Of a stretch of 64,000 bases of DNA, positions 43,316 to 51,255 are shown piece by piece. Under the pieces are notes generated by a model. That model did not search any database. It saw nothing but the letters and a program-made list of their open reading frames with translations, and was not told the origin of the DNA. Every line of letters begins with the position of its first letter. Position 1 is the first letter of the stretch. The translations under genes and the position numbers were made by a program. The stretch is from NCBI GenBank assembly GCA_964512635.1, contig CAZEJB010000006.1, forward strand, positions 62,001-126,000, written 5' to 3'. This stretch comes from JADZFO01 sp964512635 (GTDB taxonomy: Bacteria; 4484-113; JAFGCY01).

Positions 43316-44641
43316 ATGCATTTTCCGACTGAGAGCGAGGTCAAGCTCTGGTACCAGCAGCATGTCAACGCAGGTTTTCTGAGCCTCGTCAGCTTCATGG
43401 GCCTCGACAGCTCCGAGCTGTCGGCCGAGGGCTGGCTGGTCCAGACGGCTGATGGCCGTGAGTTCATCGACTGCGTCGGCGGTTATGGCAGCTACAACTT
43501 CGGCCACCGCCACCCGGCAATCATCGCCGCGGTGACCGAGCAGCTTGCCCGCATGCCGATGAGCTCCAAACTGCTGCTGAACGCTCAGCTCGCCGGCCTG
43601 GCCCACGACCTGGCTCAGATCACGCCCGGCGATTTGCAGTACAGCTTCATCAGCAACAGCGGCACCGAGGCGGTGGAAGCGGCGCTTAAACTGGCGCGGC
43701 TGACCACCGGCAAACCCGGAGTGATATCTGCGACCAACGCCTACCACGGCAAGACACTCGGTAGCCTGTCCAGCACCCACCGCCCGAGTTATCAGACACC
43801 ATTTGCCCCGCTGATGGATCACTTCGGCGAGGTACCCTTTGGCGATATCGACGCGCTGGATGCGGCCATTGGCGATCACACCGGGGCGGTTATGCTGGAG
43901 CCGGTGCAGGGCGAAGGCGGCATCATCATTGCGCCGGACGGCTATCTGACCGCCGTGCGCGAGCTGACCGCCAGGCGCGGCGTGCTGTTCATCGCCGATG
44001 AGGTGCAGACCGGCCTCGGCCGCACGGGGCTGAACTTCGCCTGCGAGCGTGAGGGCGTGGTACCCGACATGATGGTGCTGGCCAAGAGCCTCGGCGGCGG
44101 GATCATGCCGATCGGCGCGACCATTGGCACAGCGCGCGTCTGGGAGAAGTTCCAGCAGGACCCGCTGGTGCATACCAGCACCTTCGGCGGCAACGAACTG
44201 GCCTGCGCCGCCGGCCGCGCCGCCCTGGCGCTGCTGCAATCCGAGAACCTCGCAGTCCGCGCGGCCGAGAACGGCAAACTGCTGCTTGACGGCCTGCGCG
44301 AGCTGCAGGCCGAATATCCGCAGGTGATCCGCGAGGTGCGCGGCATCGGCATGATGATCGGTATCGACACCTTCAGCCAGGACATCAGCCAGCTCTTCAT
44401 CGCTAATGTGATCGAGCAGAAGGTGCTGGTGGCCTTCACGCTGAACCGGCCCAAGGTGATTCGCATGGAGCCGCCGCTGACCATGACTGCGGCTGTAATC
44501 ACCGACGTGCTGTCGCGAATCCGCATCGCCCTGGCGGCAACCGCAGCGCTGATGGAACAGTACGGCCTAGGCGTGCCCGATAGCGAACTGGAAAGCGGCG
44601 CCGGCGGTCAGACAGACGCCGGCCAGGGACTCAAACACTAG
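43316..44641 (+). CDS. Class III PLP-dependent aminotransferase
   Basis: 441 residues. Class III motifs: CVGGYGSYNFGHRHP, NSGTEAVEAALKLAR, the cofactor Asp in LFIADEVQTGLGRTG, and the PLP lysine in VLAKSLGGGIMPIGA. The closest subgroup by eye is putrescine/ornithine-type aminotransferases (ends with FTLNRPKVIRMEPPLTM), but the substrate is uncertain. Cytoplasmic. No ribosome binding site; TATAAT ends 7 bases before the ATG. Followed after 76 bases by an SRPBCC gene. Confidence 0.93.
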   Translation: MHFPTESEVKLWYQQHVNAGFLSLVSFMGLDSSELSAEGWLVQTADGREFIDCVGGYGSYNFGHRHPAIIAAVTEQLARMPMSSKLLLNAQLAGLAHDLAQITPGDLQYSFISNSGTEAVEAALKLARLTTGKPGVISATNAYHGKTLGSLSSTHRPSYQTPFAPLMDHFGEVPFGDIDALDAAIGDHTGAVMLEPVQGEGGIIIAPDGYLTAVRELTARRGVLFIADEVQTGLGRTGLNFACEREGVVPDMMVLAKSLGGGIMPIGATIGTARVWEKFQQDPLVHTSTFGGNELACAAGRAALALLQSENLAVRAAENGKLLLDGLRELQAEYPQVIREVRGIGMMIGIDTFSQDISQLFIANVIEQKVLVAFTLNRPKVIRMEPPLTMTAAVITDVLSRIRIALAATAALMEQYGLGVPDSELESGAGGQTDAGQGLKH

Positions 44642-44717
44642 TTGCAATTCAACCCTGTACTCTACGGCGGCTACGGGGCCGCGCGGCCTGCCGGGGCAGG
44701 CGCAAGCTGGAGAAGCA

Positions 44718-45185
44718 ATGACTGAACTGCGTGTAAACCGTCGTATCAACCGGCCGCTGGCCGAGGTATTCGCCGCGGCCCAGCAGGCCGAGCGCTTCGC
44801 TGATGTACTGCCGGACGTGGATAAGGTGACCGTGCTGGAAAACGACGGCGCGGGTACGGTAGTGACGAAGTGGGACGGCACGGTCAGCCTCGGCCCGCTG
44901 ACGCGCAAGATCAGCTGGACCGAGCGCGATGTCTGGGACAGCACTGCGCATACCTGCACCTTCAAGCTGATTGCCGGCGACATGAAGAAGTTCGATGGCA
45001 GCTGGACCTTCATCGCGGCCGGCGGCGACGGTGATGTGCAGGACGCCACCGACGTGGAGCTGGTGGTCGACTTTGAGCTGGGTGTGCCGCTGCTCGGCCC
45101 AATGGTCAACAATATCGTTGACCAGCTGATGCAGCGCAACTGCGAGGACCTGCTGGAAGCGCTGGAGAAGCTGAGCGCCGGCTAG
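44718..45185 (+). CDS. SRPBCC / polyketide-cyclase-like protein
   Basis: 155 residues, one START-like domain: VNRRINRPLAEVFAAAQQAERFADVLPDVDKVTVLE ... TKWDGTVSLGPLTRKISWTE ... LLGPMVNNIVDQLMQRNCEDLLEALEKL (read here as phrases). GGAGAAGC precedes the ATG. Same direction as the aminotransferase. Its end overlaps the convergent dihydroorotate dehydrogenase gene by 4 bases. Ligand unknown. Confidence 0.87.
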   Translation: MTELRVNRRINRPLAEVFAAAQQAERFADVLPDVDKVTVLENDGAGTVVTKWDGTVSLGPLTRKISWTERDVWDSTAHTCTFKLIAGDMKKFDGSWTFIAAGGDGDVQDATDVELVVDFELGVPLLGPMVNNIVDQLMQRNCEDLLEALEKLSAG

Positions 45186-46144
45186 GAATCGATCCTGTAA
45201 GTTCCGATGATGTCCGCCACCTTGCTTTCGCCCTGCTCTTGCAGATACTCGATCAGTCCCGCCTGCACCTCGGCTGGCAGCTGGGGGTTGCTGAACAGGC
45301 CGCTGCCGATCTGCACCACCGTCGCGCCGGCCAGCAGATACTGGATCGCGCTGTCCGCGTCCACCACCCCGCCGCTGGCGAAGATCGGCAGCTCCGGCAG
45401 CGCCTGATGCGTCTTCCAGACGTGGTACAGCACCATCGGCCGCACAGCCGCGCCGGAGGTGCCGGCGCTAGGCCGGTGGAAGTAGCTTTGCCGCGTCTTT
45501 GTATCGATGAAGACGCCGTTCCAGGTATTGCTGATCGTCACCGCGTCCGCGCCGCTGTGCTGCGCCGCGCGGGCATAGACGCTCATCTCGGTCACATTCG
45601 GGCTGAGCTTCGCGCTCATCAGGCGCCCCGTCTGCGTGCGGCAGGCGGCAATGGTCTCGCCCAGCAGGCCGGGATCAGTAGCGAACTTCGCCCCATGGTT
45701 CACATTTGGGCAGGACATGTTGATCTCGAAGCCCAGCATGCCGCGGCCCTCGCCGGCTGTGCTCTCCGACGCGAGTCGCGCTACCGCGGTATCCACGCGC
45801 CGCACCAGCTCGGCATACTCCTCGACCGTCTCGCCAACCACGTTGACGAAAAAGCCGAAGCCGGCTTCCAGCAGTTGCGGTAGAAGCTCTTCCTCGAAGG
45901 CGTCCACACCGGGGTTCTTCAGCCCGATGCTGTTCATCCAGCCGAAGGGCAGTTGCAGCAGGCGCTTGCCCGGATTGCCCGGGCGGGCCTGCGGCGTAAG
46001 GCCTTTGGTCACGCCCCCGCCAATCGTGCACAAGTCGGTCAGCCGGCCAGCCTTGTCGGGAAAGACCCAGCAGCCGCTGGAGACCAGCAGCGGGTCACGC
46101 AGAATCACGCCGCGGGGCAGTTTTGTCTGGAGATCGGGGGCCAC
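45182..46144 (-). CDS. pyrD: Dihydroorotate dehydrogenase (class 1)
   Basis: 320 residues. FMN-binding TIM barrel with VSSGCWVFPD near the N terminus and the catalytic cysteine in NMSCPNVNHG (class 1 enzymes use Cys). Also GAKLSPNV-type AKLSPNVTE, TISNTWNG and the phosphate loop FASGGVVDADSAIQYLLAGATVVQIG. It converts dihydroorotate to orotate in pyrimidine synthesis; class 1B partners PyrK, which is not in the window. GTG start exactly 6 bases after TATCAT on the minus strand: leaderless. Confidence 0.92.
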   Translation of the reverse strand: MAPDLQTKLPRGVILRDPLLVSSGCWVFPDKAGRLTDLCTIGGGVTKGLTPQARPGNPGKRLLQLPFGWMNSIGLKNPGVDAFEEELLPQLLEAGFGFFVNVVGETVEEYAELVRRVDTAVARLASESTAGEGRGMLGFEINMSCPNVNHGAKFATDPGLLGETIAACRTQTGRLMSAKLSPNVTEMSVYARAAQHSGADAVTISNTWNGVFIDTKTRQSYFHRPSAGTSGAAVRPMVLYHVWKTHQALPELPIFASGGVVDADSAIQYLLAGATVVQIGSGLFSNPQLPAEVQAGLIEYLQEQGESKVADIIGTYRIDS

Positions 46145-46150
46145 GGGCTG

Positions 46151-46156
46151 ATGATA
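46151..46156 (-). promoter_or_regulatory. -10 box TATCAT of leaderless pyrD
   Basis: TATCAT on the minus strand is followed by 6 bases and GTG at 46144. Confidence 0.65.
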
Positions 46157-46219
46157 CCCGAGGCAGCGAAGTAATGTCCTACCTGCCCAAGGGCTGCTTG
46201 CGCCGAACTTCTTTCCGCG

Positions 46220-48607
46220 CTAAGGCTCGTAAAGCGGCAGGCTCAGGCGAGAGGCAGTGTCGCCCCCGAGCTGGATCGTGCTGGTCTGCACGACTCCATG
46301 ACCGTCATCCATAAAGCGCTCGCCGGTACCCGGATTGACGGAGAAGCGCGGTGCATTCGTGCCCTGGATGTGCAGCCCGATGCGGTGCCCCTTCTCGAAG
46401 ACCCAGGCACGCTCGCCTACGGTCAGGTCGATTGCATATACCTTTCCGGGCTGAACCTTGCCGAGGCCCTGCTGCTTGCACCACCAGCTCAGACGCAACG
46501 CGGTATCGGCCACCAGAAGCTGGCGGCCCGCCACATCCTTGCCGCCTGGGCTGTTCCAGCCGCTGGGCAGCTTGAAGTTGTCAGGATAACAATCCACCAG
46601 CTTGACTGCCACATCCGTGTCGGCACGGTCAGTGGAAAGGTACAGCCGCACCCGGATCGGACCAGCAATGCTCAGGCGCTTGTCCAGGGGGGCTGTCTGC
46701 CAGACTGTCACCTGGGGATCAGTGCTCTCGCTGCCATTCAATGCGGCAGAGGTCAGCACCTGGCGCTGATCGTAAGGCCCATTGAGCAGATCACCCAGCG
46801 GGATGTTTGGCCCGCCGCGAGTTTCAAGGGGATGCAAAGGATCGGCCTGGAAGCGCTGGCTCTGGGCACGGCTGGGGGCTGAATCCGTCAGCCCACCCTG
46901 CCATACAGCGCCTGATCCTGAAGCCGCAGACGGGCTCAGAAACAACTGCTTCTCACGGTAGGGCGGCGGCCAGTCTAGCAGCTCAAACCAGCTGTTGTTT
47001 GGCTCGACCGTGCTGCCTTCCTCGCCGACAAAATAAGCCAGTACGTTGTGCTCCGGCGCATTATAAAAGGGATTGCGGCCCAGTACCCAGGCAACCCAGA
47101 AGAGGCTGTCCCAGCGCAGTGGAATCACCGATGGATCGTGCCCAAGGCTGCGCTGACCCTCCGGCCGTCCGTTGATGGCCTCGTCCAGCGCCTGCTTTCC
47201 GCTGTGCAGCAAGCCGTCCAGCACCGCATTGGCCTGGATGGCAGTCTGGGCCCCGGCCCCATTCTCCGTTGGGAAACTCAGCTCGCCGCAGCTGTCCGTT
47301 CGCGGAGCATCATGTGGCCAGGGGCCGATGATGATCCATTGCCGACCCTTGGCACGGCGGCCACCGCGGCTGTTGATCGCCTTCCAGCTTTTCAGGCCCT
47401 GTTCAATGCTGACGTCCCACCAGCTGGTTTCGTGCAGACCCGGGCAGTTGACCTGGTCTGCATCCTTGTTGAAGTCCAGCTTGTCCCAGTAGGACTCGTC
47501 GCTGGCCCTTCGCCGGGCCTCTTTAAGCAGTGGCGCCGGAAACTTGTAGCTGCTCAGCCAGGTTTCCACGTTGGCCTGCTTGTAGCAGCCGTTCTCCTGC
47601 GCGGCCCAGGCGCCCACATCACCGGCGGCTACCAGGGGGTAGATCCCAGCCAGTTGATCGCCCAGCTCGGGGGCCGCCTGGTAGATCCACAGGCCGAGGC
47701 CCGATGGCCCGGTCGGCAAAATCCGTCCATTGCACCAGTGCCGCGCCGCCAGCCAGCGGACGGTGTCAATGGCATCGGTATGCTCAGGGCCGGCATGGTC
47801 GGAGAACAGACCGGGCTGACCTCCGCTTGCGGGCCAGACACCGCTCAGGTCTGGACGACCGCGGAAATATTGTGTAACGACTACTGCATTGAAGCGTGTG
47901 GTCCACGCAATGTAGGCAGGATCAATCCAGTCTTTGGCGTAAGGAGTGCGCATCAGCGTGACCGGATACGGCGGGTCGGGCAGCAGCGGGTTCTTTTCCA
48001 GGTATGGCAGGTAAATGTTCGTGGCCAGTGGCGTCCCGTCGGCAGCTGGCAGCTCCAGATGGTAGTCCACGGGCAGGCCCGCCGCGGGCTGCGGCGGATA
48101 AGTCAGCTTGACCCCCCAGGCCGCTCCCGGGGAATTCTCCTGTTGCAACGCATCCGGCAGCAGGATGGCAAACCAGAAAACACCATTTCGGTCAGCCGCA
48201 TTGGGATCCAGCCCGACGGGGATGTCTGTGTCGCTGGGGCACTTCTCACGCCAGAGCTGCCACTGATCGCTTTTAAACTCCGGCAGGGCCAGACCATACT
48301 TGCGCTTACCGGGCAGTTCGACATGCACGCTGTAGGGCGCCAGATAAGGGACCGGTTTTTCGCCATAGAAGGCCTGAACGCCAAAAAGCCAGGCGCCAGA
48401 TGGCAGTAGCTGCCCCTGGCTGAGGTCAATGCTGACCGGCTGGTTGCCGATTTGCACAGCCTGATAACGGGTCAAGGCGCTCAGGCCAGGCAGCTTGTAT
48501 TCGCCCAGTGCTCCGCGCGCAGGCGCGGCCGCAACGGCTCCCAGCAGGATGAAGGCCAGGCTGGCCAGCAGGCTTGCGGCGCGGGCCGCCCGGTTTAGCA
48601 GCGCCAA
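46220..48607 (-). CDS. Exported CocE/NonD-type (S15) hydrolase
   Basis: 795 residues. A TTG start is assigned at 48607 (GAGGG 5 bases upstream; no in-frame ATG or GTG nearby), followed by a signal peptide (SLLASLAFILLGAVAAAPARG). The hydrolase fold shows VTLMRTPYAKD, AVVVTQYFRGRPDLSG, the nucleophile elbow TGPSGLG, WWDVSIEQ and GPWPHD, in the CocE order. The C-terminal jelly roll is present (GPIRVRLYLSTDRADTDVAVKLVD). The elbow GPSGLG differs slightly from the usual GxSYxG, so activity is likely but not certain. Substrate (ester, X-Pro peptide or acyl) unknown. Confidence 0.88.
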   Translation of the reverse strand: MALLNRAARAASLLASLAFILLGAVAAAPARGALGEYKLPGLSALTRYQAVQIGNQPVSIDLSQGQLLPSGAWLFGVQAFYGEKPVPYLAPYSVHVELPGKRKYGLALPEFKSDQWQLWREKCPSDTDIPVGLDPNAADRNGVFWFAILLPDALQQENSPGAAWGVKLTYPPQPAAGLPVDYHLELPAADGTPLATNIYLPYLEKNPLLPDPPYPVTLMRTPYAKDWIDPAYIAWTTRFNAVVVTQYFRGRPDLSGVWPASGGQPGLFSDHAGPEHTDAIDTVRWLAARHWCNGRILPTGPSGLGLWIYQAAPELGDQLAGIYPLVAAGDVGAWAAQENGCYKQANVETWLSSYKFPAPLLKEARRRASDESYWDKLDFNKDADQVNCPGLHETSWWDVSIEQGLKSWKAINSRGGRRAKGRQWIIIGPWPHDAPRTDSCGELSFPTENGAGAQTAIQANAVLDGLLHSGKQALDEAINGRPEGQRSLGHDPSVIPLRWDSLFWVAWVLGRNPFYNAPEHNVLAYFVGEEGSTVEPNNSWFELLDWPPPYREKQLFLSPSAASGSGAVWQGGLTDSAPSRAQSQRFQADPLHPLETRGGPNIPLGDLLNGPYDQRQVLTSAALNGSESTDPQVTVWQTAPLDKRLSIAGPIRVRLYLSTDRADTDVAVKLVDCYPDNFKLPSGWNSPGGKDVAGRQLLVADTALRLSWWCKQQGLGKVQPGKVYAIDLTVGERAWVFEKGHRIGLHIQGTNAPRFSVNPGTGERFMDDGHGVVQTSTIQLGGDTASRLSLPLYEP

Positions 48608-48720
48608 AATTCCCTCACAGTCCGCCGTCGGCGGCGAAATACCCTAGCATCTGCATGACGAAGATCGCGGCGCCATGTTCTGCTTCCCGGCTGTCGCACG
48701 CGAAATGCCCCAGCAGCGTC

Positions 48721-48726
48721 TAGCAT
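48721..48726 (+). promoter_or_regulatory. -10 box TAGCAT of a leaderless gene
   Basis: TAGCAT is followed by 6 bases and the ATG at 48733. Confidence 0.6.
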
Positions 48727-48732
48727 AGTGCC

Positions 48733-49611
48733 ATGCGCATCCTCCCTGGCCTTGCCACCGTCGCCCTGCTGGCGTCAGTGCTCATGCTCTCGCCGGCCTC
48801 TGCGGCTCCTGCAGCCGATCCGGCTGGGCATGCGCACAGCCAGCTGACAATGTTGATCAATGAACGCGGCGCGGTTGAGGTTGTCGACCGCTGGACGGGA
48901 CTAAGCCAGCAGGAGGGTACCTTTGACTACTTTACCGCTGCCAGGGAGGTTGGCACAGTCCCGGTGCGGATCAAGGATGGCAGCTTCACCCTCAGCTTCA
49001 AGACCCGCAGTTATCTGCGGTATGAGGACGGTGTCTACTTCTTTGTCACTCCCGACTTCTACTACAAGGATGGCCCGCTGGATGTAGACCTCGCCCTGAC
49101 CTACCCCCCTAACCTGAAGCTGCTGGAAGCCAACCCGCCGCCAAGCTATGAGGGTGAAGGCGTGCTGCACTGGGAGCTTGAAGACTGCCAGCACACAATT
49201 GTGGTGGCGCAGTTTGACCGCATCGGTCCTTTTGTGGATCCCCAGCGCAGCGGACCGGATTACCAGGTCGACCCCCGCGTCCTGGGTGTCCTGAGCCAGG
49301 AAGAGCTGCCAGGCAGCGCGGACGAGACGCTCAAGGAGCTGGAGAGCATCATCAAAGTGGCCAAGGCCAGCCAGAGCAGCGACCCCGACTTCATAAAGGT
49401 GCTGGAGAAACTGCTGGCCAAGTTCTACTACATCTATGACAGCAACGGCCTGCTGCTGGACTACAAACCAGCCACGGACGGCAAGGCAGGCCTGGAGGCT
49501 GATGCCGCGGCTAAACCCGCGGAGGAACCCGAGCCGGAGCCGGCGACAGATCAGCCAGCAGCGGATGACGCCAGGCCCAGGCACAAACCCAAGGCGAAAG
49601 CAGGGCCCTAA
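48733..49611 (+). CDS. Exported protein of unknown function
   Basis: 292 residues. Signal peptide with cleavage near PASAAPA (about 25). A beta-rich domain of about 150 residues (LTMLINERGAVEVVDRW; LHWELEDCQHTIVVAQFD) is followed by a helical part and a Pro/Glu/Lys-rich tail (AEEPEPEPATDQPA). No family recognised. Leaderless: ATG 6 bases after TAGCAT. Confidence 0.8.
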   Translation: MRILPGLATVALLASVLMLSPASAAPAADPAGHAHSQLTMLINERGAVEVVDRWTGLSQQEGTFDYFTAAREVGTVPVRIKDGSFTLSFKTRSYLRYEDGVYFFVTPDFYYKDGPLDVDLALTYPPNLKLLEANPPPSYEGEGVLHWELEDCQHTIVVAQFDRIGPFVDPQRSGPDYQVDPRVLGVLSQEELPGSADETLKELESIIKVAKASQSSDPDFIKVLEKLLAKFYYIYDSNGLLLDYKPATDGKAGLEADAAAKPAEEPEPEPATDQPAADDARPRHKPKAKAGP

Positions 49612-49685
49612 GGCTCTCTTAGGCGGGGCCGAGCAATGAGTAGGGGTGCGCTCCTCGCTCCCCTGCAGTGCAAAGTGCTCTGTAT

Positions 49686-49691
49686 TAGAAT
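49686..49691 (+). promoter_or_regulatory. -10 box TAGAAT of the leaderless DinB-like gene
   Basis: TAGAAT is followed by 6 bases and the ATG at 49698. Confidence 0.65.
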
Positions 49692-49697
49692 CTCCGC

Positions 49698-50204
49698 ATG
49701 TTCACCAAAGAAAGTCTGCTCCGCCTGCACAGCTGGGCCCACGAATGTCTGGACCTGGTCTATGCTCACTGCGGCAGCATGAGCGACGAGGAACTGGACC
49801 GGCGCCTGGAGGGCTTTGGCATTCCGAGCATCCTGACCCAGCTTGCGCACATGGTTGAGGCCGAACGCTTCTGGAACTTCCGGCTGCGCAACCCCAGCTG
49901 CCCGCAGTGTGAAGAGCCACCCGAGATGGACATCTCCACTTATAAGTCGCTGGCCGAGCTGGATACGCTTCGCGCCGAGATGCGCCAGCAGACCATTGAT
50001 TACATCAACAGCATGACCGACGAGGAGCTGAACCAGGAATCCGACATGAGCTGGCCGGACCACAATTTCAGCGAGCGCCATACCGCGGCATTTACCCTGC
50101 TGCGCCCGATCACGCACATCTTTCACCACAAGGGCCAGATCGTGGCGATGTGCCGCCTGCTCGGTCACCCGGCTCCTGAGACTGATTTGATGTATACGCC
50201 TTAA
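49698..50204 (+). CDS. DinB-like four-helix metal-binding protein
   Basis: 168 residues. DinB/YfiT pattern: first helix LLRLHSWAHECLDLVYAH, ILTQLAHMVEAERFWNFRL with a metal His, and ITHIFHHKGQIVAMCRLLG supplying the other His ligands. Members are often thiol-dependent transferases; substrate unknown. Leaderless start (ATG 6 bases after TAGAAT). The gene ends 9 bases before the end of the convergent exported protein gene. Confidence 0.9.
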   Translation: MFTKESLLRLHSWAHECLDLVYAHCGSMSDEELDRRLEGFGIPSILTQLAHMVEAERFWNFRLRNPSCPQCEEPPEMDISTYKSLAELDTLRAEMRQQTIDYINSMTDEELNQESDMSWPDHNFSERHTAAFTLLRPITHIFHHKGQIVAMCRLLGHPAPETDLMYTP

Positions 50205-50213
50205 GTGCCGGTG

Positions 50214-51236
50214 TTAGTACTGCGCAACAGCCTCGGGCAGGGGCCGCCAGACTCCGCCGTAGGCTTCGTCGTCGGTGGCGAAACACAGCGGGCTGCCGGA
50301 AGTACAGGGCGCGGCGATTGCCTCGATCTTGAAGCCCTCAACACGCCAGTAATACTGCTGGTTGCGATAGTTGCTGATGGCATAGTTCGGGTCGTGGCTG
50401 ACGTTGCCCTCAAGCCAGACATAGCTGCGGAAAGGCCCGGCGTTGCCGTTATCTTCCGCACCTGAAACCCACAGTCCGCCGGCTTCATCCAGGTACAAGT
50501 CGCTGATCGAGCGCTCCCCGGGGCTGTTGGAAAATGCCGCCCAGTTGATCTCAGTTCCAACCATTCCTTCCGGCGTCATTTCCAGGCTCGGCGGATCTGC
50601 ACCGGGCCGGATCGAGCCCCAGCACAGCCGCCCGGGCGCATAGGCTGGAGTACCGCCGCGCACGCCAAAGATGACCAGGATGCTGTCGTCCTTTTGCAGC
50701 TGGCAGGCCAGCCCCTCCACCTCGCCTTCAAAGTGAGGCAGCTGGTAGGCGCGCAGAACCTGCGCCGTCCAGTTGTCGCCTGCGCCACTCACCTTCAAAT
50801 GGAACAGACGGCCAAACTTACCCTGCCAGTAGCCGCTTTCGGTGGCCAGATATTCGCCGGGACGGCCGTTGATGGCGTGAACCGCTTCAAGGTCACTGCT
50901 GCGTCCGCCGAATGCCTCAGGCCAGTCGCAGGGCAGACTGGTGTAGTTCATGCTGACACCAAGTTCGGCATCCTGCACGGGTATCTGGCTCTGTCCGCCC
51001 TGACAGACAGCCTCAACAGCCTCTTCACTTAGCGCATAGAAGCTGTTTACAGTCAGTACTGCCAGGCGTGCTTTGTCGCTATGCGCCTTTGTGTCCTGCA
51101 CGCAGAGATAGTGGCTGTCATCCAGCTTGGCCATGCCGCTTGCCCCGGGGAAGTCGGCGGCCCACGCCGGCGTTATGGTGAGCGCCAGAGCGGCAAAAGC
51201 AGTGATCGTGCAAAGTCCGAAGCCTTGCAGTTTCAT
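50214..51236 (-). CDS. Exported protein, probably a beta-propeller
   Basis: 340 residues. Signal peptide ending ITPAWAADF (about 26). Repeated strands such as SGMAKLDDSHYLCVQD, SSDLEAVHAINGRPGEYLATES and GEVEGLACQL look like the SdiA-regulated/esterase-like-phytase propeller group, where the LEAV and VEGLA repeats are typical. I am not sure of the family. GGGGGGAC precedes the ATG. 19 bases downstream of the gene at 51256-53199. Confidence 0.78.
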   Translation of the reverse strand: MKLQGFGLCTITAFAALALTITPAWAADFPGASGMAKLDDSHYLCVQDTKAHSDKARLAVLTVNSFYALSEEAVEAVCQGGQSQIPVQDAELGVSMNYTSLPCDWPEAFGGRSSDLEAVHAINGRPGEYLATESGYWQGKFGRLFHLKVSGAGDNWTAQVLRAYQLPHFEGEVEGLACQLQKDDSILVIFGVRGGTPAYAPGRLCWGSIRPGADPPSLEMTPEGMVGTEINWAAFSNSPGERSISDLYLDEAGGLWVSGAEDNGNAGPFRSYVWLEGNVSHDPNYAISNYRNQQYYWRVEGFKIEAIAAPCTSGSPLCFATDDEAYGGVWRPLPEAVAQY

Positions 51237-51255
51237 AAGTCCCCCCAGATCCCGC